A DNA stretch of 64,000 nucleotides from Eupeodes corollae (lineage: Eukaryota; Arthropoda; Insecta; Diptera; Syrphidae): contig NC_079147.1 of assembly GCF_945859685.1 (NCBI RefSeq), forward strand, positions 280,403,679 to 280,467,678. Reading direction: 5' to 3'. The number at the start of each line of letters is the position of its first letter. Position 1 is the stretch's first letter. A program made the position numbers and the translations under genes. The notes below the pieces were generated by a model. That model was not told the origin of the DNA. It worked only from the letters and a program-made list of their open reading frames with translations, and ran no database searches. Shown here one piece after another: positions 59,001-64,000 of this stretch.

Positions 59001-61526
59001 TGGCAAACTTATTCAACTGGCTAAATTGAAGGCGCACCGATTGGATTTTCTTCGCCAGCGTATTGACTAACTCTAGATTGACACTATTCGATTGAGAAGT
59101 ATGCTTTTGTTCGACTAAACGAAGTATTTGCCTCTCTAAAATTGATTCTTTGCTACTGGTTGCTGGTGTAATCTCGGGTTTCGATGGCATTGGGAGGTCT
59201 TCGACTTTGTTTATATTAGACATCTTTTGCTCCTCGGCTTCCTTTAAAAGTAGCCGTTTTGACAACAAATCATCCACTTTGCTCTTCCTTCCGATCTTTG
59301 GGTAGAGTAGTCTGCCCGTAGCAGTGAGTGATTTTGAAACATCGATGACATCAATACTCTCGTTGCCAGTGAACTCTACAATTTTGATGTGCTTAAAGTC
59401 CTCAATGTAACCATAATCCAGACCCTTTTGCGCTGATCGCTCGCATTGTTTCAAGAAATTATAGGTTCTCGGGTCAACGGTGATGATTTTGTGCTCGTCT
59501 TTGTGCACAATGTGAATGTTCACTTTACTGGCACAGTTTTTCTCACAGGAACGACGATTACGTTGGGCCTGTCTGAAATATGACATCCATATCCAGCCCC
59601 ATTGGCCGTGGATGCGGTATTCCTCGCCTTTCTGTTTCCAAACTTGGTGTTTCAGGCCAAGCGAATACTTAACATAGTTGTATGCCAGTCGATTCCGTTC
59701 CTCTTCGTCGTCCCGCTCTCGTTTCTCCCGTTTCTCAATCTTCTTGCGTTCCTCTCGCTCCGCCGACGTGGTTCGATGGAATTTAATATGACCCAATTGT
59801 TCATGCCACACATTGGCAAAGATGACTGATTTAAAACAAGCTTGAAGCAACAAAAGAACATACGAAAAATCTGTTGGTTTTGTCGAATTTGTAACCGATG
59901 TCATCCAAATCTTTCGTATGGTACTCCAGTTGGTAATCATAAATGACGAAGCTATATTCTGTTCGAAGCTCATCAAGGTCTGTCTCAGGGTGTTTAGAAC
60001 ATTTGTGGCAGTTCCATTCGAATTTCCTAGCCATTTGAATTCCGATGCCGTTGTCAGGGAGAATTTATGAGAAAGATGTCTCCGTTTGTCGCGCTCCTCA
60101 TTTCGCTGAGGTTTGTTCAAAGCAATCGGATTGACAGCGTACTGATTGACATAGGTCTTGTAGCCATTTTCCATGCCCAACTTGAAATACAGCGTTCCGG
60201 TATTTATTTGATTTTGTTTTTGTCTGGTCACTCTCAGATCTGAGTTGGTGGCCGGTTCATCTTCTTTTGATTCGGTATTCTCATTTTCCGATGCACTTTT
60301 GTTTAGAATCTGATTGATTTTTTCATTCTCAAAATCTATGTAGGACTTTTTGTTTAGTTTATTTTCATTTGTAAGCTTCTCGGTTATCTTCATTTGTCTG
60401 GTTATTTCGTCTTTTCTGTCATTTATCTCTTTGCAAAGACCTGATTCTAGATCATTTGGATCCAACATTGATAGAAGCAACTCTAGCTGCGGTGTGGTGG
60501 TGTAGTACCAAATTTCGCTGCCACTTTGATTTTCAACAAAGATACGACGTGCCACAAACCAGTATTTTCGGCCATGCCTATCGAGGCCTAATGTGTCATG
60601 TCGAATTAACACACCTTGTTTTTCTTGCGGTAAGATGCAGTCAACAGTTCCAGATACCTTGTGTGATTGACAGAGATTACACTGCCAATCTTCTGTGGGC
60701 ACGTCAACTAAAGGCGGATCGACGCATTCAAGATGGAAGACAGCCGGGCATGTCTCACAGCACAGCAGATCTCCCAAACGGTGGCAAACTCGGCAATGAT
60801 CATCATAGTGGATGGGTCCTTCCTGAAGCATAACATCACGTACCGCGGTGGTGTATAGCAATTGGTCAGTGAGGAATTGCAACACTTTCAACCTATCTTC
60901 CACCCCCGAGTGTGGATATTCTCTTGATTCTAGAATATCATGCACACTTCGATCGAAAATCGGATCACTTTCCACGTAGCTTCGTAGAACCTCTGGCCAT
61001 GTTATGTTGTCAATCAAAAATAAACTTATATTGACACTGTCTTTTTGATCTAGTGGTCCAAAGTGGGTACTTTGGATGTCTTCTTCGCGAAGAATAGCCT
61101 TCAATAGCATTATGTGAATTTCTACGAATAAAGAACTTTGTTCTTCACACATTAATGCTGCACAAAAATCTTCAATACGAAATGGCGAGATACGAATAAT
61201 ATGACGAAATCGACGTAACACCTCAAAGATTTGAACAGCTCGAAGTGATAAAGCGTTGGAAATAAGTAAATCATCAGAAGATTTAGGAAGATCCAATGTT
61301 TCGACTTCGCGATCTTGCAACCAAATTGGATCGGGACTGGGCGGACGAGGTGGTCGACCTAAACCACTCTGGCCAAAACTACATTCGGAGAATTCACTTT
61401 CGCTTACATTGTCACCGCCTACGCTTTCTTCTTCCGATGGTGACATGATTAATGGGTCATCATCAACGTCACTTTTATCTGTGGAATCTCCAAAGTCCGA
61501 ACCATAATGATATTCGGATTCATAGC
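35434..61526 (-). CDS. E(bx): E(bx)/Nurf301 (BPTF homologue), NURF remodeler subunit; 5' end off the window
   Basis: This is the largest subunit of the NURF complex, a nuclear scaffold that brings the ISWI ATPase to nucleosomes and reads histone marks. I resolved 13 exons, in transcript order: 61526-57600, 54904-54530, 54459-54127, 54059-53875, 53700-52278, 52159-52014, 42138-41916, 41713-41277, 36696-36530, 36456-36325, 36247-35884, 35799-35715, 35648-35434 (TAA at 35436-35434). Each junction has GT and AG on the minus strand and keeps frame. Domain order is DDT, PHD1, coiled charged region, Q-rich region, PHD2, PHD3, bromodomain, as in fly Nurf301. The first exon begins mid-protein at GYESEYHYGSDFGDS, so the N-terminus lies beyond the right edge. 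The largest intron (42139-52013, about 9.9 kb) could hold a small exon I missed. No disabling mutation was seen. Confidence 0.95.
35884..36247 (-). CDS. E(bx): E(bx) exon: PHD2 remainder and PHD3
   Basis: Encodes FYVGCDLCSNWFHGECVDIT through FICEECRR (end of PHD2), then PHD3: LYCSCKQPYDESQFYICCDK, CQDWFHGRCVGIVQSEAEFI and YICPDCQRNN. PHD3 keeps the aromatic residues (LYC, PYD, FYI, DWF) that form the H3K4me3-binding cage in the human BPTF finger next to the bromodomain. The zinc ligands are complete. It ends ELKKLMKQMQ before GTATGA. Confidence 0.95.
36325..36696 (-). CDS. E(bx): E(bx) exons 36696-36530 and 36456-36325: start of PHD2
   Basis: Exon 36696-36530 encodes RLNRHKELLKKDILKKRAIL, a basic helical segment, and ends in SESDE (Glu codon split). 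Exon 36456-36325 encodes QSPRNTHQEIQTSTKPKKGS and then KKREKLYCICKTPYDDTK, the first half of PHD2 with its first Cys pair. Both have GT/AG borders (donors GTATGT and GTAAGT). Confidence 0.93.
36763..38156 (+). mobile_element. 1394-bp Tc1-like transposon with intact terminal repeats in an E(bx) intron
   Basis: The ends are perfect 26-bp inverted repeats starting CACTGAGTTACAAAAAAAGT, flanked by TA at 36761-36762 and 38157-38158. The transposase runs left to right in broken frames. 37045-37272 is the N-terminal helix-turn-helix region. 37316-37507 contains TVRRRLVESGLRARRPAREP and SILFTDES (first Asp). 37425-37853 contains LLMQDNARPQVARC (second Asp) and WPATSPDMNPIENVWDLLGK. The spacing from that Asp to the final Glu is 34 residues (DD34E). 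About 35 codons are missing after TDES, and a frameshift near 37272 removes the link to the N-terminus, so it is inactive. It may still be mobilised in trans. Confidence 0.9.
38317..38860. repeat. 47-bp direct repeats with an inverted partial copy between them
   Basis: The same 47 bp, starting TTGGTGGTAGCACACACAAG, occurs at 38317-38363 and 38814-38860. Between them, at about 38540-38565, lies an inverted copy of its core (AACAACAACAATTACTTGTG). A SINE-like element occupies most of the right half of the interval. No coding sequence. Confidence 0.75.
38637..38812 (+). mobile_element. SINE-2: tRNA-like SINE with a hammerhead-like fold
   Basis: It begins GTGGGTGCGGTGGCGTAGTG, which has an A-box-like TGGCGTAGTGC, followed at 38691-38700 by a B-box-like TTGTTCAAGCCC. 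The rest is unlike SINE-1. At 38758-38802 it carries GGAGT, CTGATGA, a CGGG/CCCG hairpin, GAAA and ACTCC (see findings). There is only one copy in the window, so the boundaries are approximate. Confidence 0.5.
38935..39390 (+). mobile_element. LINE-D fragment 3, internally deleted
   Basis: Reads in order as LINE-D: GACAACGAAAGCCAAAAATC and the GACGAAGTAAAGATTGC-like block (38960-39020), ATACAAAATCTTCTCCGCCG (39055), CTGTACAGCGACGTAAACTT (39128), and the 3' tail CACCTAGCTAAGGACC (39325) to CTAGTTTACACAGGATGAG. Most of the RT is deleted. It lies in the intron between E(bx) exons 36696 and 41277. Confidence 0.75.
39391..41276. other. E(bx) intron, mostly unrecognised, with one LINE-D 3' scrap
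   Basis: Intron sequence. At 40105-40325 a further LINE-D 3' remnant is recognisable (GTACGAGCTGTATAGCGACA, GATGGTTGGGTCATGTAA, TTTAGCGCCGCCATCT). The remainder has no motif-bearing frame or repeat that I could identify. Confidence 0.5.
41277..42138 (-). CDS. E(bx): E(bx) exons 42138-41916 and 41713-41277
   Basis: The first encodes DRIDSIERNSSEGLVQIKKQ and ends with NNQSFVITPDYIQQ. The second, after a roughly 200-nt intron, encodes TIKNALKQENLNPEIEEKLI and a Thr/Asn-rich stretch ending in RTAAQLN before GTAAGT. The SFV.T..YIQ, NALKQ.NL.PE.EEKL pattern is the diagnostic match to the fly protein ahead of the C-terminal PHD fingers. The Thr run (ACA/ACG codons near 41590-41510) is low complexity. 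Confidence 0.9.
42139..43432. other. E(bx) large intron, right-hand AT-rich part
   Basis: AT-rich intron sequence upstream (in map terms) of the inverted-repeat element. The plus frame 42608-42889 (93 codons) has no motif. Nothing else was recognised. Confidence 0.4.
43436..44380. mobile_element. 945-bp element with TAAGGGGGTCAT inverted ends
   Basis: The ends TAAGGGGGTCAT (43436-43447) and its exact reverse complement (44369-44380) bound about 945 bp in the E(bx) intron. Inside, the plus frame around 43680-43833 reads EKRDEKRISRSERVSEAVKQ, then LKEFQEDEEGILYRRGIAH and stop, a charged, helical and evidently protein-like stretch, without recognised catalytic residues. It looks like a deletion derivative of a larger DNA element. 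The superfamily is unknown to me. Confidence 0.6.
44446..44606. mobile_element. 161-bp foldback MITE
   Basis: Almost the whole element is an inverted repeat. The left arm starts CAGCCCTATCATGAAT and later has CCCGAAAAACTGTATCATGA, AATCCGTTCGTA. The right arm is the reverse complement with a few differences, separated by a loop of roughly 15 bp (44525-44545). Flanking bases are AAT on both sides. Transcribed either way it would form a long hairpin. Confidence 0.8.
44610..45620. other. E(bx) intron spacer
   Basis: AT-rich intron sequence with no recognisable gene or terminal repeats. A 60-codon plus frame (44715-44897) has no motif. Confidence 0.35.
45625..45970 (+). mobile_element. 346-bp deletion derivative of a Tc1-like transposon
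   Basis: The ends are 24-bp inverted repeats (C[G/A]GTCCCTGGCCATATTATT and on), flanked by TA at 45623-45624 and 45971-45972. Internally, 45715-45865 reads FMQDRATCHTARSIQTYL, then LGPDMNPIENVWELMRREVA, the second catalytic Asp region and the final Glu region of a Tc1 transposase. The middle segment and the whole N-terminus are deleted. A different subfamily from the elements at 8545-9757 and 36763-38156, judged by the ends. Confidence 0.85.
46565..46937. mobile_element. mariner-like MITE, copy 2 of the family
   Basis: The left end GTGTTTTTCCAGACGTGTGG pairs with the right end, whose reverse complement is GTGTTTTTTCAGACGTGTGA. The interior carries the GATTTCGGCCAAGTGCC landmark (minus strand, near 46850) also found in the remnants near 29500 and 63270. 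Non-coding. Confidence 0.65.
46938..47120. other. E(bx) intron spacer
   Basis: Short AT-rich stretch between transposon remnants. Nothing recognised. Confidence 0.3.
47140..47640 (+). pseudogene. Tc1-like transposase fossil
   Basis: Plus-strand text in shifting frames: VNVIVWVCF (about 47255, the usual IMVWG region), EEQEMPFRWAYQQDNHAKHT (about 47365, second catalytic Asp), then PPQSPDFNSIENL (about 47450-47490, third catalytic region). Several stops and frameshifts are present, and no terminal repeats were found. Confidence 0.65.
47641..52013. other. E(bx) large intron, left part: AT-rich, nothing recognised
   Basis: More than 4 kb of AT-rich intron. Open frames (48071-48343, 49465-49671, 50141-50362 and the minus frame 50697-50479) have compositional or low-complexity sequence and no family motif. 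No RNA gene, array or terminal repeats were identified. Confidence 0.4.
52014..52159 (-). CDS. E(bx): E(bx) small exon
   Basis: Follows TTTACAG, ends before GTAAGT. It encodes AQESSGKQGVLGPTKIYLAV and a Ser/Gln-rich tail ending in QQVQH. The GPTKIYLAVQP core matches fly Nurf301. It precedes the largest intron. Confidence 0.88.
52278..53700 (-). CDS. E(bx): E(bx) exon: glutamine-rich region with a long polyQ tract
   Basis: A 1.4-kb exon with very many Gln codons, a mix of CAA and CAG. An interrupted polyQ run at about 53100-52905 and a second at about 52670-52620 are the longest. Conserved islands between the runs identify it: LVGQNAQGQKVLISSP, KVIQQIVNTSNVQQQIMVGG, RIILSPGQTIVTQRSVPQSS, ALAQQLAQGKLQVANVNGQQ, PPGTVIKCVTAQVIQTEHGP, RIVLQGLVGNDF. 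The acceptor before 53700 is a weak AAAAG; the donor GTAAGT is strong. Q-rich segments of this type often mediate transcription-factor contacts. Confidence 0.92.
53875..54059 (-). CDS. E(bx): E(bx) short linker exon
   Basis: Follows TTTTCAG and ends before GTAATT. It encodes VNANKTSTIVKSSAVVNNKT, then TTVKQLAVKQVVKQPVVQQT. This low-complexity Val/Gln/Lys linker is in frame with its neighbours and corresponds to a weakly conserved part of Nurf301. Confidence 0.8.
54127..54904 (-). CDS. E(bx): E(bx) exons 54904-54530 and 54459-54127
   Basis: The first exon follows CACACAG and encodes EVTSIRSGLRKRKRAESPQQ, then EEWVDEDKLELWEIKLFGEK, a Ser-rich linker and MKDKMEQQLKLQRAVHQQKK. The second follows a 70-nt intron and encodes SPGQTNRRVIVRNPDGTTRV and KVQIIRGPDGKVSVRGLSPG, then ends in HVLTTTPG before GTAAAT. 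Both match the fly Nurf301 order immediately after the large exon. They are linker regions without a named enzymatic domain. Confidence 0.92.
54905..57599. other. E(bx) intron of 2.7 kb
   Basis: Intron between the large DDT/PHD exon and the next exon. Minus frames at 56846-56505 and 57085-56768 (GLVTTILSQGGDPTYVPGIN) are not host exons, as they lack splice context. The second has a protein-like look and may be a transposon scrap I cannot name. A short ATGT repeat lies near 55732-55745. Confidence 0.4.
57600..61526 (-). CDS. E(bx): E(bx) exon: DDT domain, first PHD finger, central conserved region
   Basis: A 3.9-kb exon. The acceptor is TTTTGTAG before 61526 and the donor is GTATGT after 57600. 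Counting from the Met at 61446, the DDT domain is at residues about 62-122 (FEVLRRFRHIIRISPFRIED), a fold that in ISWI-type partners supports ATPase binding. PHD1 is at about 218-259 (HCRVCHRLGDLLCCETCPAV and DWQCNLCQSH, with Cys4-His-Cys3 ligands). A WHIM-like block follows (IRHDTLGLDRHGRKYWFVAR, about 281-300). Further on are a strongly charged EREERKKIEKREKRERDDEE coil and the conserved KHQVWKQKGEEYR and NTCYSPLCLQKARAKKELLL blocks. 26 more codons precede that Met within the exon, so it is unlikely to be the start. Confidence 0.95.
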
Positions 61527-61951
61527 CTACAAAATAAAATTAAGTTTACAAAATTAATTTTGAAACATTTTTTACAAGTTTATTTTTAATAGTTAATTGC
61601 AGTTTATTATAGTTTAGGTCTAAGATTTCCTCTCAATTTTGCATCAAAAATTCTATACTTCGTCTATTAACACTATTAATGAATCCCAATGGAAATAATA
61701 TTTTGCACATCTACTGTTTAAAACACTAATCGTTGCAAACTAAACAAACTTTCTTGGAGTAATCCATTGCTTCATACTGTACTTCAACACTCGCATGGAT
61801 CAAAAGGCACCCGTTTTATAAGAATCAACAGTCAGAAAAAATTACCACTTTTAGTTCTCGTAGATAAGTTTGGTAGAAGTTGAAGTGTAAGATTTGTCAT
61901 TATAGTGAGAACTCTCATCAAAAGCCAAAATGGTTAATGTGTATGTACACA

Positions 61952-62678
61952 GCTGGTCAAAAAAATAGGTGTTATAATTAATTTTTGTATTAATTAATTT
62001 TGTATTCCTTTATCATGTTAAATACTAATTTTTCGGTAGATATTTTTAAAGCTCTTATATAAATTAAATAAAAAACACTTTAAGGCTTTAAAAACTACAG
62101 ATGGAGGTTCGTCTTCCTAAATTAGCAATATTATCGTTTTTAAAAATAATTTCTGTATCTTATCACAATTTTTATTTTATCTACTTTAATAACCTGAGTA
62201 TCCTTGATTATTATCCAAAACTTTTTAAAGTCGTCATGGCATTGACTCTATTTACTTTCGCCATGTTTGCTGGGGTATGGAATATCATTCTCATTCTTGA
62301 CGAAATAAAAGGATTAGATTTAGCTAGAAATAGTTTGAGGCGGTCGGTGGTAATTGATGTTTTTTTTTCGCCGGCCTCTATTTTTGCGTATTCCTCTGGG
62401 CTTGAGACTATTTGTTATTTAATTTTGAGATCTGCCTAGGACCTCGCAATAAATTTGTAGGTCTTGCCCTCATCTCTAAGTCGACGAACTAATTTCCTTT
62501 CATCTGGGGAGCAGTGGACTTTACGACCCATATTCAAACAGTATTAAATGAAAAACTATTGTTTGAAGCTAATAAAATGATTTCAAACAACCCCTCAAAA
62601 ATTTATAACATAAAATAAAGAATATTATAAGAAGATTGGATTTTATTTGGAGCACACCTATTTATGGCCAACTTCTAG
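61952..62678 (-). pseudogene. Tc1-like transposon remnant, N-terminal transposase part
   Basis: The minus strand at 62531-62447 reads MGRKVHCSPDERKLVRRLRD, then EGKTYKFIARS, the start and first helix-turn-helix of a Tc1 transposase. 62420-62330 continues with SLKPRGIRKNRGRRKKTSIT-like text. The catalytic domain is missing. The ends show weak inverted repeats: AGCTGGTCAAAAAAATAGGTG near 61954 and, reverse-complemented, AGTTGGCCATAAATAGGTG near 62675. The plus-strand open frame at 62101-62439 is antisense to this and is not a gene. Confidence 0.65.
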
Positions 62679-63239
62679 AACACACAGAACCTTATTCCAA
62701 TACAAATAACTTATCTGCTAAGCATTACATTACTTAAATGCAAAAATCCTCATAAAGAGAATAACTGTTCTTGCTTAAAAAAAAATTGGTTGCATTGCTT
62801 GCATTCAAAATAACCGCTAATGTCAAAAGTGGATATCAAAAATTTTCTCACACTTAGCTTTTCAAACTTTAGGCAAATAAACTCTACTCATAAAGAGTTA
62901 CTTATAACTTTTAGTTTGTTGATAGCAAACATGTTCCTAAACTAAGGTTGATTGAAAAAATCTTCTACAATTGTACATATTTCAAATGAACACAATAAGC
63001 ACTAGAAATTCCAATAAATAATTTTATTGTCAATTTTGAATTTGTTCCTATATTTGGCGTTCATCAAAAACATATTTTTAATGATTTGTTTTTTATGTTT
63101 TTGGCATTTAAAATAACCAAATGCCAGGACTTTTAATCAATGGCGTTTTTTAAACGTGCAGTTTGCAACAGAAATAAAACGCATGTAATTTGATGTTATG
63201 AGTTATGACTAAGACTTTAGCTTTAAAATAAAGATAAGG

Positions 63240-63600
63240 ATTTAAAATTATGTTTTAAGAATGATTTCGGACAATAAATTCCACTCGATATCCCCAATTT
63301 TTGACCACTTTTTGCAGCTTTAACCTCCGCATATTCTCTTTCAAGGCATAAATCGGCTGGAGTTTATCTGGGTACACAAACGACTTCACATAAACTCACA
63401 AAAAATAGTCGGTGAAAAATCCCACGATATTACATGCCACGCCACATGCACACAACGCCAGATAATGCGTTCACCAAAATGTTTTTGCAATAAATTGATA
63501 CGTCAGATTGATCAAGTGTCAGCTATCAAAATGACCAACTAGGAAAAAAGTACATATTAAAAGATTGAAAACCACACGTCTTAAACGACACCCGTTACTA
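63240..63600. mobile_element. mariner-like remnant, copy 3 of the family
   Basis: Shares landmarks with the remnant at 29400-29842 in the same order: GATTTCGGACAATAAATTCC, CATATTCTCTTTCAAGGC, GATCAAGTGTCAGCTATCAAAA, and a terminal ACACCCGTTACTA. No catalytic block survives. Confidence 0.6.
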
Positions 63601-64000
63601 AGCGATTATAATTACTTATTTTTGCACTTCAATATTCTAAAAAGTATGCTGACAAAAATTTATATGATTTGATGTTGTTTTTTTATTTAAAAATTTAAAA
63701 ATGAACTTCCAAGCAAATAAGCCAATAGTCTCTGCAGCTAGGCTTGTTAAATTTTATATTAGCTTGTAATTTTAATTGCTTGTTAATAAATATTAATAAT
63801 AATAATATTTTTAAGCTTTTTAAAATAAATCTACTTTTTTCAACAAATAAGAGCAAACCGATAGTTATACACAATTAAAACCGTACAGAGAAGGTTTTAA
63901 AACAAATTTAAACAAAACATTTTTAGATGGACAAGCAAATTACCAAGTGTGAGAGGATGACTTTTAGATCTCATCACTTTTCAAGGGTAAGCGTTTTTAT

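Larger units (their letters stand above)
61527..64000. other. E(bx) upstream intron (open to the right edge)
   Basis: Begins at the acceptor of the DDT/PHD exon and continues past the window, so the preceding coding exon is more than 2.4 kb away. It contains the two transposon remnants listed separately and otherwise AT-rich DNA. Confidence 0.6.

Noticed and set aside
62101..62439. 112-codon plus-strand frame with membrane-like segments
   Set aside because: It overlaps, antisense, a Tc1 transposase remnant (SLKPRGIRKNRG, MGRKVHCSPDERK on the minus strand). There is no splice or promoter support.

Overview
The window is AT-rich genomic DNA from an insect, most likely a higher fly (Diptera). 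The evidence is fly-type gene structure (62 to 69 nt introns, Drosophila-like start context) and two genes whose proteins closely resemble Drosophila ones. Most of the sequence is old, nested transposable-element debris. Real coding DNA is limited to the two recognisable genes plus one candidate micro-gene.

Host genes. (1) The minus strand from 61526 down to 35434 carries 13 exons of E(bx)/Nurf301 (vertebrate BPTF), the large subunit of the ISWI-containing NURF chromatin remodeler. The order runs from a DDT domain and first PHD finger, through a glutamine-rich middle, to two C-terminal PHD fingers and a bromodomain with the natural stop. The first coding exon or exons lie beyond the right edge. 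All exons are open and have good splice sites, so the gene looks functional despite many transposons in its introns. (2) The plus strand at 28009-29071 holds the last two coding exons of a sphingosine kinase. Its catalytic N-terminal half was not found upstream in the window. It converges tail to tail on E(bx). (3) At 26563-26741 a possible 38-codon gene has its ATG split by a 62-nt intron.

Layout. 0-9.8 kb: three LINE families, a tRNA-derived SINE, a nested inverted-repeat element and a Tc1 element. 9.8-15.7 kb: AT-rich DNA, a tandem-repeat element embedded in a second SINE copy, and a LINE. 15.7-20.6 kb: MITEs and a LINE 3' end. 20.6-23.8 kb: an RTE-like LINE. 24.4-24.9 kb: a LINE fragment, then a hammerhead-ribozyme fold inside a 35-bp perfect inverted repeat. 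26.3-29.1 kb: micro-gene and sphingosine kinase. 29.4-34.6 kb: mariner and MITE remnants and a second, inverted RTE-like LINE. 35.4-61.5 kb: E(bx). 61.5-64 kb: its upstream intron with Tc1 and mariner remnants.

Most interesting: the hammerhead ribozyme (24731-24806), the SINE whose 3' tail matches the RTE-like LINE 3' end, a weaker hammerhead-like fold in a second SINE (38758-38802), the split-ATG micro-gene, and a MITE whose empty site is preserved in a paralogous repeat. Everything was read by eye. Family names for transposons are assignments from motifs, not database results.
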